Below are positions 1 through 10,272 of a DNA stretch of 64,000 nt, in pieces (positions within the stretch are counted from its first letter, which is position 1; the number at the start of each line of letters is the position of its first letter). A program made the position numbers and the translations under genes. The stretch spans positions 1 through 64,000 of the forward strand of contig LXQI01000006.1 in the NCBI GenBank assembly GCA_001683845.1, given 5' to 3'. Below the pieces are notes generated by a model. The model was not told where the DNA came from and did not search any database. It saw only the letters and a list, made by a program, of their open reading frames with translations. Source of the DNA: Erythrobacter sp. ANT-B3C2 (lineage in GTDB: Bacteria; Pseudomonadota; Alphaproteobacteria; Sphingomonadales; Sphingomonadaceae).

Positions 1-2
1 TC

Positions 3-47
3 TTCTCCGCCATCGCGCTCGACGCCACCGTCATCCTCTGGCTCTGA
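3..47 (+). CDS. C-terminal end of a truncated CDS entering from the left edge (FSAIALDATVILWL*)
   Basis: Open frame to a TGA at 45-47; hydrophobic C-terminus; too short to identify. Confidence 0.4.
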   Translation, partial: FSAIALDATVILWL

Positions 48-662
48 GCAACGAGTCCTGACCCTAGGCTTCCCAGCCGCAGCACAAAAGCATTCGCCGC
101 TCTCTTCAAGCGGCTCTGCCATCGCCCGCGAGGGCACAGCCTAAAACCACAGGCCAGCGCCGATGACCCCACAGGCAGAGCGTACTACAACGTCGCCGCT
201 CCGACGATCGCGCAGCCGCCTTGTCATGATGCCAGCCACGTGCAGTTGGCCTGTCTAAACCAAAAAGCCGAGACTGAAGCTCATGGGAACGATTTTCAAT
301 GGCACTTTCAAGTCCATGAAAATGGCGATTGAACGGTCCGAACAGCCCAATGATGGCGACGGCAATGGGAACCTGCGCTCACCAGCGTCCGGCGATTGCT
401 GCTCCCAGCACCGGCACGGAGGCGGCTATTCCAGCTCGGCCGCCGGAAATTACGTCCCGCGACCCTGTCACGCTGCCAAGGGCCATTATTGTCCGGAGAA
501 CGATCGCAGCAGGATTGACCATAGGCGGCCCAGGTAAGCGCCCCAAGGGCCGACCCCAACCATCGCCAACAGAGGGTCGGGAAAGTAGTTCAAGCAGTGG
601 GACCCCTTTGCACTGTGGCATCAAATGCGCCATGCTGAACTAAATTTCGCGTTGGAAAGGTT

Positions 663-1481
663 ATGACAGTGCGCAAGATTGCATTGGCGGCGGCGTTGAC
701 CATGGTAGCGGCGCCGGGGCTTGGGCACGACGTTTGGCTGCAGCCGCGGCAATTCTCGATTGCCGCGCCAGCTGCGGTCCCGATCGAGATGTTCGTGGGC
801 CACGGTACCTCACGCGACCGCTGGGGGGTGTCAGAGGACCGGGTTGTCCTCTTCCGGACTATCGGCCCTGACGGCGTGATCGACCGCAAGCGCAGCCTCA
901 CGATGGGTAACCCGCGAGGCGATGCCACGGTACGATTCGAGCGTGCCGGCGGATACCTCGTCCTACTGCAATCAAGCTCGGCATTTAGCGGGCTGCCTGC
1001 GCGTCGGTTTAATGACTATGTCGCTGAGGAGGGGATCACGCCGATTGCCGCCGACCGGCGGCGCCGGGCCCTACAGGACACCGAAGGCCGCGAGAACTAC
1101 AGTCGCCGCGCGAAGGCGATCGTCCAGGTCGGCCCGGTCGACCGGGCGTCGATCGAGCGGGTAATCCGGCCGGCCGGCCAATCACTGGAGATCGTGCCGG
1201 GGCGCCACCCCATGGCCTTGGGCAAGGACCGGCGCCTCCCCGTGCGCGTGCTGTACCGGGGCCGTCCGCTGAGCGGCACGCTCGTCAAGATCACCAACCT
1301 TGCCGCAGATTCGACGCCTGTTGCCACTCGCCGCACCGGAGCTGACGGGCGAGCGGTGTTTCCGATGCCATGGGCAGGGCAGTGGCAGATGAACGTGGTG
1401 TGGGCCTCACCGCTGGAGAACGATCCGCGAGCGAATTACGATACAACTTTCGCGAGCCTGACTTTCGCCACGATCAGGTAG
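663..1481 (+). CDS. DUF4198-like periplasmic protein
   Basis: Signal peptide followed by 'GHDVWLQPRQFSI'; C-terminal 'ADGRAVFPMPWAGQWQMNVVWASP' as in DUF4198 proteins. Confidence 0.7.
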   Translation: MTVRKIALAAALTMVAAPGLGHDVWLQPRQFSIAAPAAVPIEMFVGHGTSRDRWGVSEDRVVLFRTIGPDGVIDRKRSLTMGNPRGDATVRFERAGGYLVLLQSSSAFSGLPARRFNDYVAEEGITPIAADRRRRALQDTEGRENYSRRAKAIVQVGPVDRASIERVIRPAGQSLEIVPGRHPMALGKDRRLPVRVLYRGRPLSGTLVKITNLAADSTPVATRRTGADGRAVFPMPWAGQWQMNVVWASPLENDPRANYDTTFASLTFATIR

Positions 1482-1490
1482 CCAAACGGT

Positions 1491-3530
1491 CTAATAGACT
1501 CCGTCGATCTCGCTTGGCAGGCGCGCTTGGGGCGGGTTCAGCAGGAGGCTAGGCTCGTACTCAAGCTGGCTTTCGGCAGCGCGAATGCGATCATACTTGA
1601 CCTCGGCAGCATCCGCAACGGACGTGCTATCCCGCAAAATCGTCGGCTTTAGGAACACGAACAACGTACGCCGGGTCGTGCTTTCGCGGCGGCTTTTGAA
1701 AAGCTCGCCGATGATCGGGAGGTCGCCGAGCACGGGCACCTGACTGCGAACCTGCAGCTGGTCGTCGCTGATCAATCCGCCGAGTACGATGGTCTGTCCG
1801 TCATCCGCGAGCACCGTGGTCCGGATTAAGCGGCGGTTGGTGATGAGATCGGCAGCGCCCGCGACCGCGCCCACTAGTGACGAAACCTCCTGGCTGACCT
1901 CGAGCCGTACTGTGTCGCCTTCATGGACCCGAGGGATAACCCGCAAAGTGATACCGACGTCTGCCCGCTCGATGGTGGTGAAGGGCGTCGTCGTGTTCCC
2001 ATCGGTCGCAAAGCTGCCGGTACGGAAGGGCACGTTCTGACCGACTACGATCTCAGCGGGCTGGTTGTCGAGTGTGGTGATGCTGGGGGTCGACAGCAAA
2101 TTGGCGCGGCTGGATTGTCCCAGCGCCTGGACCAGAACCCCGAAGTCGCCCCGACTGCCGATGTTGCCGGTAAACCCCTCTGAAATGCCGGCAGCGATGG
2201 GCGCACCGATAATGGCCAGGATTTGACGCAGTGACACGCCGATGTTGCTGAACGACGTCCCGGCGCCGTTGACCACCCCATCCGCGGCTGCACCAAGGCC
2301 CAGTTGGATGCCGAGTTGTTCGGACCGGTCGCCGGTGATCTCGACGATGGCGGCCTCGATCATCACCTGTGGCCGACGCACGTCGAGCTCTGCAATCAGC
2401 GGTTCTAGCGCGGCCACTTCCCCGGGCGAGCCGCGAACAACGATCGCGTTGAGCTCCGGAGCCGCTTGCACGGCTAGGGTGTTAGTGGCGAAACCGGCCT
2501 GACCTCCGCCTGCATCGTCGGGGAACATCGTGCTCGAAGGGCTTTCGGCCCCTCTGACCGCGGGGTTGTCGGTCAGAGTGGCAAATCCGCCTGCCGGGGA
2601 GGTGACCCCGCGAACGGGATTGGCCCCGGACCGGGCTTCGTTCGAGATCCTGCCGCTCAGGGTGCGGGCAACCGGATTGTTGGCTGCCTGCTCGCCCCCC
2701 ATCAGCCCGCTCAGGATCGCGGTGACGGCCTCGGCGTCGTTGTAGCGCAGCCGGAACACGCGGGTGACCGGTGCTGTGCCGCTTGGGCGATCAAGCACCC
2801 GCGCGATCCGGCGCGCTTCCGCAATCGCGCGCGTATCGCCCCGCACGAGGACGATGTTGCTACGCTCGTCAGCCACGGCCCGCGGACCGCCCCCCTCGCC
2901 TTCCCCAAGCACGCTTTCTATGGCCGCAGCGACATCGCGAGCAGCGGCATTTTCGAGCGTGATCGTGCTGACCCCCGGGCTGCTGCCGCCGCCATCGAGG
3001 CTACGGGCCAGGCTTTCGATACGCGCGACGTTGTCCGCGTAATCCGTGACGACAATGGCGTTAGGATTGGTGACCGGCTCAACACTGCCAAAGGCGGCGG
3101 CGATCGGCCGAAAAATGCGCGCCGCGGCTTCCGGCGAGAGCGTGCGCAGACGGATGAGCCGTGTGACCACCTGCCCCGTTGCCGCGCCTGTACTGGGTTC
3201 GCGGGCAGCGGTTGCTTGAGGAACGACGCGCCAGGCGCGACCCGAGCGAACGACCGCAAAGCCCTGGCCTCGCAATACGGAAACGAACAGTTCCCAAACG
3301 CCGCCGGGCGTCAGCGGTGTTGCCGAGGTGACATTGACCCTTCCGCTGACGCTGGGGTCCAAGATGATGGTCCGACCACTAATTCGTGACACCTGCTGAG
3401 CGACGTCGGCGATGTCTACATCGCGCATATTGACGACCACATCGGCCGGCTCCGCCTGCTGGGCGGCAACGGGCATTCCCAAGGCCATGATGATGGCCAG
3501 CGATGTGGTCCAATGGAAGATGGATTTCAT
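1491..3530 (-). CDS. gspD: Type II secretion system secretin GspD
   Basis: Signal peptide, N-domains (VNMRDVDIADVAQQVSRISGRTIILDPSVSGRVNV), secretin core (PQVMIEAAIVEITGDRSEQLGIQ...VPVLGDLPIIGELFKSR). Confidence 0.96.
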   Translation of the reverse strand: MKSIFHWTTSLAIIMALGMPVAAQQAEPADVVVNMRDVDIADVAQQVSRISGRTIILDPSVSGRVNVTSATPLTPGGVWELFVSVLRGQGFAVVRSGRAWRVVPQATAAREPSTGAATGQVVTRLIRLRTLSPEAAARIFRPIAAAFGSVEPVTNPNAIVVTDYADNVARIESLARSLDGGGSSPGVSTITLENAAARDVAAAIESVLGEGEGGGPRAVADERSNIVLVRGDTRAIAEARRIARVLDRPSGTAPVTRVFRLRYNDAEAVTAILSGLMGGEQAANNPVARTLSGRISNEARSGANPVRGVTSPAGGFATLTDNPAVRGAESPSSTMFPDDAGGGQAGFATNTLAVQAAPELNAIVVRGSPGEVAALEPLIAELDVRRPQVMIEAAIVEITGDRSEQLGIQLGLGAAADGVVNGAGTSFSNIGVSLRQILAIIGAPIAAGISEGFTGNIGSRGDFGVLVQALGQSSRANLLSTPSITTLDNQPAEIVVGQNVPFRTGSFATDGNTTTPFTTIERADVGITLRVIPRVHEGDTVRLEVSQEVSSLVGAVAGAADLITNRRLIRTTVLADDGQTIVLGGLISDDQLQVRSQVPVLGDLPIIGELFKSRRESTTRRTLFVFLKPTILRDSTSVADAAEVKYDRIRAAESQLEYEPSLLLNPPQARLPSEIDGVY

Positions 3531-3540
3531 GCAGGTGACC

Positions 3541-4395
3541 CTAACGGAATGGAACAGTGAGAGAAATTGGCTGACCGTTACGGAGTAGCTCGACGCGAGC
3601 GGTGCCGCTGGACATGGCCCGTGCCATGACCTCGCGCTCGTTAGTGGCGCTGGTAACGGCTGTGCCGTTGACTCGCTGGATGATGTCGCCGGCTCGGATG
3701 CCCGCGTTCAACATAGCGGGGGGAGGCGATACGCCGATCCGAAATCCTGTTTCCCCAGCGCTGGCTTGCGGCGGCGCGCCAACCGGTGCCGGCGGAGCTG
3801 CGCGCGAAGGGGTAAGGCCCTGCGTCGAGGGCGGGATGAGCGCGCGTATGCCGTCTACCCCGTTGGCAGCGGGTGGCGGTGCTGCGGGGGCCGTTTGATT
3901 GAACACCGGCTGCAATGCCGATGCGCCGGATGGAGCCTGGGCTCCGGTAACAGGCGCGCCGTTGCTCTCCGGGTTGAACCCGATCGTCTGGAGCCCATCG
4001 GGCATCCGCAAAGTGATCTGTTCTGCTGCGATGGACTCAATGACTCCGCCGCCTACGACCGAGCCGATGCCGTAGTTCGCGACCTTGCCGTCAGCCGTCG
4101 CGAGCAGCACCACCGAGGCTTCCATCGGCCGCGCGAGAAAGATCGCTTTCAGGCGCACCGCTCCTTCGCTGGTGGCTGAGCCGGTCACCAACACGGCGGT
4201 TCCGAACGGTGCCATTGCGACGAGGGGTGCAATGTCGACAGCGCGGCCGCCGCGCGCCACGACGGGCGCAGCAGCCGGCCCAATGCCCGGATCGCCCGTC
4301 AGCCGCCAAGTGAAGTTCGCAAGCGCCAGAGCGACTGAGGCGACGACTGCGCCCGTAAAGATATCGACACTTAACCTGGCTTGGCGCGGCGTCAT
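3541..4395 (-). CDS. gspC: T2SS inner-membrane protein GspC with C-terminal PDZ-like region
   Basis: Single N-terminal TM, HR region, C-terminal 'AGIRAGDIIQRVNGTAVTS'; adjacent to gspD. Confidence 0.9.
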   Translation of the reverse strand: MTPRQARLSVDIFTGAVVASVALALANFTWRLTGDPGIGPAAAPVVARGGRAVDIAPLVAMAPFGTAVLVTGSATSEGAVRLKAIFLARPMEASVVLLATADGKVANYGIGSVVGGGVIESIAAEQITLRMPDGLQTIGFNPESNGAPVTGAQAPSGASALQPVFNQTAPAAPPPAANGVDGIRALIPPSTQGLTPSRAAPPAPVGAPPQASAGETGFRIGVSPPPAMLNAGIRAGDIIQRVNGTAVTSATNEREVMARAMSSGTARVELLRNGQPISLTVPFR

Positions 4396-4781
4396 TGGGT
4401 AATTGTTCCCCGATCAACGAAGCCGCGCAAGGTCACAATCGGGGTCGGCTCGCCTGCTGCGCTCACCCGGATAGCAGCCAGCAGCAGATCGGGATCTTCG
4501 CTCGCCCCCAATGTTGTTCGCACGCGCCAGCGCCAGCCCAGCATTTCGACCTCAGCGACCGATCCACTCGAGCCCAGCGAAGCTTCGGCCAGGGCATTTT
4601 CAGCTACCCACTGCGCCGCGGCACGCCGCTCGAGTGCGTACATTGTATCTATGTGGGACTCCACAGCGCGAACTAGGCTCACCGCAGCAATACCCAGGAT
4701 GACCAACGCAATCATTGCCTCGATCAGGCTAAAACCATCCTGTCCCGCAGTTTGCTTGCTCACCACAAAATCTCGGATCAC
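4392..4781 (-). CDS. gspI: T2SS minor pseudopilin GspI
   Basis: Prepilin motif 'G-FSLIEAMIALVILGIAAVSL'; overlaps gspC start. Confidence 0.9.
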   Translation of the reverse strand: MIRDFVVSKQTAGQDGFSLIEAMIALVILGIAAVSLVRAVESHIDTMYALERRAAAQWVAENALAEASLGSSGSVAEVEMLGWRWRVRTTLGASEDPDLLLAAIRVSAAGEPTPIVTLRGFVDRGTITQ

Positions 4782-5287
4782 GAGGCAGCGGGAGTGGCTG
4801 AAAGCAGGCGGGCGGTCATGCCGTCAAACACCACCGTCCACTTACGCTTGTCCTGGGTGATGGTCAGCGTGAACCCTTGCCCGGAGGTGTCTGCACCCAA
4901 GGGCAGTAGATCGCTCGCCTCGCTCGTTTGCAAGAATATTCCCGCCGGCAGCGCATGTTGCTTTGCCGTCGCGCTTCCAACCTCGGCTCGCCACTCTCCG
5001 CTCTGTTCGTCCCACTCGAGAAAAGCATAGCCCTCCTTGGCGACGGTCAAGGCAAGCGGGCTGCCCCCTATCATCGCCTGATCTGCCGCGAGTTGCAATC
5101 TGGCCTCAAGCCGCTTCGCTTCGAGCCTACCGTCCGCGCCATCACCGGAGCCAACGGCCAATACCGAGAGCGAAGTCACGATCGCGATGATCGCGAGCAC
5201 GACCAGAATCTCGATCAGGGTCATACCCTGTTCGGATGCGGAATGCCGTCTCCTGCGGCCTTGCCCCGTGCTCGCTGCTGCTGTCAC
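4778..5287 (-). CDS. gspH: T2SS minor pseudopilin GspH
   Basis: Prepilin motif 'G-MTLIEILVVLAIIAIVTSLSV'. Confidence 0.9.
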   Translation of the reverse strand: MTAAASTGQGRRRRHSASEQGMTLIEILVVLAIIAIVTSLSVLAVGSGDGADGRLEAKRLEARLQLAADQAMIGGSPLALTVAKEGYAFLEWDEQSGEWRAEVGSATAKQHALPAGIFLQTSEASDLLPLGADTSGQGFTLTITQDKRKWTVVFDGMTARLLSATPAAS

Positions 5288-5799
5288 CGACCGGAGATCT
5301 GGATATCCCCATCCAATCCCTCGCCCCCCGGTTCCCCATCCTTCCCAAACGACATGATCTCGAACGCCGCACCGTTTTTTCCGGGAGAACTATAATTGTA
5401 GGGGCGGCCCCAAGGGTCTGTCGGAACCTGATCGAGGTAACCGCCCGGCGACCAGTTCGCCGGCACCGGGGCAGCCGTTGGCCGCGACGACAGCGCCGCC
5501 AGCCCCTGCTGCGTGCTGGGGTAATCGCCGTTATCGAGGCGGTACATCTTTAAGGCGGCGGAGATGGTCCTGAGATCTGTATTTGCAACGGCCACCCGCG
5601 CTTGGTCTGGACGCCCGATGACATTGGGCACAATCAGCGCGGCCACTAAAGCGATGATGGCCAGCACGACGATCATCTCAATCAGCGTCAGGCCCGCCTG
5701 GCCGGCAGGCACTGCAAGCGGGCGGGTCGCAGTGCCTGCCGAGGCAGCGCAACCAGAGCAGTTTTTGCATAAGCAAATCGGATTTGGCGTTCGGCACAT
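5284..5799 (-). CDS. gspG: T2SS major pseudopilin GspG (in-frame GTG at about 5712 is an alternative start)
   Basis: 'G-LTLIEMIVVLAIIALVAALIVPNVIGRPDQARVAVANTDLRTISAALKMYRLDNGDYPSTQQGL...DPWGRPYNY'. Confidence 0.95.
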   Translation of the reverse strand: MCRTPNPICLCKNCSGCAASAGTATRPLAVPAGQAGLTLIEMIVVLAIIALVAALIVPNVIGRPDQARVAVANTDLRTISAALKMYRLDNGDYPSTQQGLAALSSRPTAAPVPANWSPGGYLDQVPTDPWGRPYNYSSPGKNGAAFEIMSFGKDGEPGGEGLDGDIQISGR

Positions 5800-5821
5800 A
5801 GGTTCGTTATATACGTCGGGA

Positions 5822-6985
5822 ATGGAAAATCCACCGGGCCCCTTATCGAATGCGCCAAATGCGGGCGCTTTCCGCGAACCCTCACCTTTGCGTACGGCGG
5901 GGGGAATTTGGTCGCTGGAGGACGATCATCTCGCCAGCATCGAGCAATTCGGGTCCGACCTCTCGGTCGTGCTGGTGCGCACCGAACACGTGTTGATTAT
6001 AACGGCTCAACTCCCGCCCATTGCGAGCATGGCACGGCGGCGGGCAGCCCTGCCCTTTGCAATCGAGGATCGGATCGCCGAACCGCTCGATGAAGTCCAC
6101 GTTGCATTAGGTGCGGAAGTCGCGCCTCATACCTTTATTGTCGGGGTCGTTCGGCATGAGCTTATGCGGCAGTGGGTCTTGCGGCTGGCAGAAGCAGGGC
6201 TCGACCGTGCAGCATTGGTGCCTGATGCACTCTCGCTGCCAGTCCCCGGTCCCGACACTTGGTCGGTCGACCTCGCTGGCGAGCGAGCGATGGTCCGCTT
6301 GCCGGATGGAACCGGCTTTGCCATGCCGTTGGCTCTGTTCACGTCCGCCTGGGAAGCCAATGGGAAGCCGCATGCGATCGCCTATGGCGATACCTTGCCG
6401 CCGCAAATGGAAGCGGCCCGGACGGAATTGGAGGTGGAGCCGCTCGCACACCGCTTGCTGGTTCCTGCACTGGACCTCCGACAGGGTCCGTATGCGCGGC
6501 CCCGCAAGCCCGTCGACCCACTATGGAGGCGCATTGCGTTCGTAACGGCAACCGGCGCTCTTGCTCACGCCACGATCGCCACCGGCGATACCCTCGCACT
6601 GAGCCACATAGCAGGCGAGCGTGAAACCGAAGTTCGCGCACTCGCCGCGACGGTTCAGCCGTCGCTCGTACTTGACCCGGAACTGAGCACGACGGTTAAA
6701 TCGCTTGCGCCAGCCAGTCAGGCCACCGCTGCGCCGAGCCAGTTCCTGATCCTGATTGACCGAACAGGCGCCGCACTGACCGCGGTCGATATTCCCGTTC
6801 TCTGGCGCTCGGTCGCCTTCGATCAGGCTGTAGGCACACTCACAATCGCGGTCGAGACAAGCGATATCGCCGGGCTCCAAAGGGTGTTGCAAGCGCTTAC
6901 CGCCGCGGGGTTAACGGTCCAGCCGGGGGCCGCAACGACCGACCAGGGCAGTGCTATCGGCAGCTTCACAGTGCTTGCCGGATGA
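5822..6985 (+). CDS. gspL: T2SS protein GspL
   Basis: ATG at 5822 in frame with ORF 5564-6985; actin-like cytoplasmic region, TM, periplasmic ferredoxin-like C-terminus; followed by gspM. Confidence 0.85.
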   Translation: MENPPGPLSNAPNAGAFREPSPLRTAGGIWSLEDDHLASIEQFGSDLSVVLVRTEHVLIITAQLPPIASMARRRAALPFAIEDRIAEPLDEVHVALGAEVAPHTFIVGVVRHELMRQWVLRLAEAGLDRAALVPDALSLPVPGPDTWSVDLAGERAMVRLPDGTGFAMPLALFTSAWEANGKPHAIAYGDTLPPQMEAARTELEVEPLAHRLLVPALDLRQGPYARPRKPVDPLWRRIAFVTATGALAHATIATGDTLALSHIAGERETEVRALAATVQPSLVLDPELSTTVKSLAPASQATAAPSQFLILIDRTGAALTAVDIPVLWRSVAFDQAVGTLTIAVETSDIAGLQRVLQALTAAGLTVQPGAATTDQGSAIGSFTVLAG

Positions 6986-7482
6986 TCGTCGAACGGTTCT
7001 CCCTGGCCCCGCTCGAGCCATACTGGGGCCGGACCCGCATCTGGTGGAGCGAGCGGAGCCGTCGCGAGCAAATTTTGATTGGTGCCTTTCTGGCCATTTC
7101 CATACTGACCTTGCTGATTGTGGCCGTGATCGCTCCACTTCACCAAGTACGCGAGGAGGCACGTGCCGACATCCGAAATGCTGCCATCCTGGAAGCGCGC
7201 CTGCGGGGCGCCGGGCCAGATCTGGCTCTGGCCGCGACGGTCAGAAGCGGCACGGCATCAGCCATCCTTGCTGACAGTGCAGCGGCTGCAAGTCTGGGGA
7301 TCGAGCGAATGGAGCCGGAAGGTGGCAACACCCGCGTCGTGTTGAGTGATGCGCCGTTCGAGCAAGTTATGCGCTGGATCGCGAACATTGAGCAAACCAG
7401 CCGGCTACGCGTGCGCGAGGCGGACATCGAACGCAAGGGCGCCGCGGGCATCGTCAGTGCCTCCATCGTGGTAGAGGGTTGA
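6982..7482 (+). CDS. gspM: T2SS protein GspM
   Basis: N-terminal 'WWSERSRREQILIGAFLAISILTLLIVAVIAPL' typical of GspM; overlaps gspL and gspE. Confidence 0.88.
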   Translation: MIVERFSLAPLEPYWGRTRIWWSERSRREQILIGAFLAISILTLLIVAVIAPLHQVREEARADIRNAAILEARLRGAGPDLALAATVRSGTASAILADSAAAASLGIERMEPEGGNTRVVLSDAPFEQVMRWIANIEQTSRLRVREADIERKGAAGIVSASIVVEG

Positions 7483-9008
7483 TGCAGGAGCCACTGGATC
7501 TCGCCACCCTGCGAGCACCCGAAACGCTGGTGCCGCGCCCTCCGGAACGAGTGACGAGCCTGAGCTATTCCTTCGCTCGCGAGTGCGGCGCGCTGGTACG
7601 TCAGGAAGGGGACGCTCTGGTGTGCGTCCATCGAACCGATGCTGGGCTGCAGAGCTTGCTCGAGGTACAGCGACTTTATGGTTGCAGCCGCTGGGAAGCG
7701 GTTGATGATCAAACGTTTGAGAAGATCCTTCAGGCCGTGTATCGCGAAAGTGCGAGCGTGGCCGCCGACATTGATACGCCGGACGATCTCGACCTGCTGT
7801 CGCTGGCCGACAGCGCGGCCGAGGTTGACGACCTCCTCGACACGCGCGACGATTCGCCAGTCATCCGTCTGATCAATGCGCTGCTGCTGCAAGCAATTCG
7901 GGAACGGGCCTCCGACATCCACATCGAGACGCAGGAGCGCAGGCTCATCGTCCGTTTCCGCATTGACGGTGTGCTGCGCGAGGTGATCGAACCCAAGCGT
8001 GCGCTCGCGCAATTGCTAGTCAGCCGGATTAAGGTGATGGCGCGGCTGGATATCGCCGAGAAACGCATTCCCCAGGATGGCCGGGTGACCCTGAGGATTG
8101 GGGGTCACGATATTGACGTGCGCGTGTCGACCATGCCCACACAGCACGGCGAGCGTGTGGTGATGCGATTGCTCGACCGGGGCTCGGTCGAGCTTGATCT
8201 GGTGGCACTGGGCATGAACTCGCGGGATGCCGCTTTGCTCGAGCGGCTGCTGGCACGGCCAAATGGCATGCTCTTGGTGAGCGGCCCGACCGGCTCGGGC
8301 AAGACGACGACACTTTATGCCGCGCTCAACAGTCTAAATGATCGGCGGCGCAACATCATGACCGTCGAGGACCCGATCGAGTATGAACTGGAGGGCATCG
8401 CTCAAACTCAGGTAAATTCACGCATCGACATGAGCTTCGCACGTGGCCTGCGCGCTATTTTGCGACAGGACCCCGACGTAATCATGGTCGGCGAGATTCG
8501 TGACCGGGAAACTGCCGAGGTCGCGCTGCAAGCGAGTATGACCGGGCACCTTGTACTCTCCACGCTGCACACCAATTCAGCGGTCGGAAGTATTACTCGG
8601 CTGATTGACATCGGGGTGGAGCGGTATCTGCTTGCACCGATGCTGATCGGGCTTCTCGCGCAGCGACTCGTGCGCAAGTTGTGTCCAAAGTGTCGAGTCG
8701 AAGGTGTCGCTAGCGCGAGCGAGGCGAGCCTGCTCGACGGGGCAATCGTCGAGGGGGCCACCGTGTGGCGCTCGGCAGGATGCGGCGTCTGTCACAACGA
8801 GGGCTATCGCGGACGCACCGGGCTCTATGAGCTTGTTCCTATTAATCGCGATCTCGAATCGCTGATCCACGAGGGTGCGTCCGAGGCGAAACTGGTCGAT
8901 GCCGCGCGAGCCCTCAGCCCCTCACTGCTCGCTGACGGGGCCGCTAAGATACAAACGGGTGTTACGACCGTCGCTGAAGTTGCACGCGTGGTCAGGGAAG
9001 TAGACTGA
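7479..9008 (+). CDS. gspE: T2SS ATPase GspE
   Basis: Walker A 'LLVSGPTGSGKTTTLYAAL', Asp/Walker B 'RAILRQDPDVIMVGEIRDRETAEVALQASMTGHLVLSTLHTN', CxxC metal site 'KLCPKC...CGVCHNEGYRGRTGLYE'. Confidence 0.97.
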   Translation: MMQEPLDLATLRAPETLVPRPPERVTSLSYSFARECGALVRQEGDALVCVHRTDAGLQSLLEVQRLYGCSRWEAVDDQTFEKILQAVYRESASVAADIDTPDDLDLLSLADSAAEVDDLLDTRDDSPVIRLINALLLQAIRERASDIHIETQERRLIVRFRIDGVLREVIEPKRALAQLLVSRIKVMARLDIAEKRIPQDGRVTLRIGGHDIDVRVSTMPTQHGERVVMRLLDRGSVELDLVALGMNSRDAALLERLLARPNGMLLVSGPTGSGKTTTLYAALNSLNDRRRNIMTVEDPIEYELEGIAQTQVNSRIDMSFARGLRAILRQDPDVIMVGEIRDRETAEVALQASMTGHLVLSTLHTNSAVGSITRLIDIGVERYLLAPMLIGLLAQRLVRKLCPKCRVEGVASASEASLLDGAIVEGATVWRSAGCGVCHNEGYRGRTGLYELVPINRDLESLIHEGASEAKLVDAARALSPSLLADGAAKIQTGVTTVAEVARVVREVD

Positions 9009-9012
9009 GCCT

Positions 9013-10254
9013 GTGCCGGCGTATTCCTATCAGGCAATCGACCCTGCCGGAAAGTCTAAGAGGGGTATCATCGAGGCGAGTACGGTGTCGGGCGCCCGGC
9101 AGGCACTTCGCGAGCGAGCGCTACTGCCGCTGTCCGTTGTCGCCACGCATCGATCCGAAGCCGCGAAGGGCAGCGTTGCGGACGGTGGTCCACTCCAGTG
9201 GCTGCGCAGCCGTCGCTCGATTTCCAGTCGCGCCCTATCGACCGCGACCAGGCAGCTTGCGACGCTGATCGGAAGTGATGTGCGGATCGAGGAAGCGCTG
9301 CGACTGGTCGCAGGGCAGGCTGAGAACGCTGTGCTGAAATCTATTCTGCTCGACGTGCGCGCCGCGGTGCTGGAAGGCTCCAGCTTCGCGAGGGGGCTTG
9401 CTCGCCATCAGCAGGCGTTTCCCCAGTATTTCAGAGCGTCCATCGAGGCGGGCGAACGCTCGGGCCGGGTTCCGGAAGTGCTGTCTTACCTCGCCGATTT
9501 TGTCGAGGCCCGGCATCGCGCGAACCAGAAAATCCGGCTTGCTCTGCTTTACCCCGCCTTGTTGGCGCTTATTTCGGCGTCGATGATGACGTTGATGATG
9601 ATTTATGTCGTGCCCGACATCGTCAGGGTTTTTGAGTCGCGCGGATCGGACTTGCCGCTCCTGACCAGGTTGCTGATCGCCTTTAGTGCGTTCCTCTCTA
9701 ACTTTGGACTGGTGATGCTCGGCCTACTGATTGTAGCTACGGTTTTTGCCCGGCGCGAACTGGCCCGTCCAGAACGACGACTGGCATTCGATCGTGCCGT
9801 CGCGACGCGCCGGCCAATGGCAAAGTTCAGCCGCCAAGCAAATTCGGCCCGCTTCGCCGCGACGCTGGCCACGCTTGTGCAAAGCCGGGTCCCATTGCTC
9901 GATGCGCTGATAGCGGCCGCGGCCGTGATCCCCAATCGCTACACGCAAAGGCAGGCGGAAAGGGTCGCGGCTCGCGTGCGCGAAGGGGACAGCGTGCACC
10001 GCGCGATGGCCGAAGCAGCAATCTTCCCATCGATGCTGGTGGCCATCGTCGCCAGTGGCGAGACAGGGGGGCAATTGGGCCCTGCCCTGGGCCGGGCTGC
10101 GGCCGAGCTCGACCGCGACGTCGAGGCGCAGGTCGCGGTGATCGTATCGCTGGTGGAACCGGCCGTGCTGCTACTAATGGGCGGGCTGGTGTTGCTGATG
10201 GTCATGGCCATCCTGCTGCCGATTATAGGTCTGAACGATTTGGCTATCTCCTAA
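9013..10254 (+). CDS. gspF: T2SS inner-membrane protein GspF
   Basis: 'MPAYSYQAIDPAGKSKRGIIEASTVSGARQALRE', two T2SSF repeats and three TMs. Confidence 0.96.
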   Translation: MPAYSYQAIDPAGKSKRGIIEASTVSGARQALRERALLPLSVVATHRSEAAKGSVADGGPLQWLRSRRSISSRALSTATRQLATLIGSDVRIEEALRLVAGQAENAVLKSILLDVRAAVLEGSSFARGLARHQQAFPQYFRASIEAGERSGRVPEVLSYLADFVEARHRANQKIRLALLYPALLALISASMMTLMMIYVVPDIVRVFESRGSDLPLLTRLLIAFSAFLSNFGLVMLGLLIVATVFARRELARPERRLAFDRAVATRRPMAKFSRQANSARFAATLATLVQSRVPLLDALIAAAAVIPNRYTQRQAERVAARVREGDSVHRAMAEAAIFPSMLVAIVASGETGGQLGPALGRAAAELDRDVEAQVAVIVSLVEPAVLLLMGGLVLLMVMAILLPIIGLNDLAIS

Positions 10255-10272
10255 GCCGCGGTTTCTTCCCGA

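Noticed and set aside
283-643. Several short overlapping ORFs on both strands
   Set aside because: No family signature in any frame; probably intergenic or an unrecognisable remnant.
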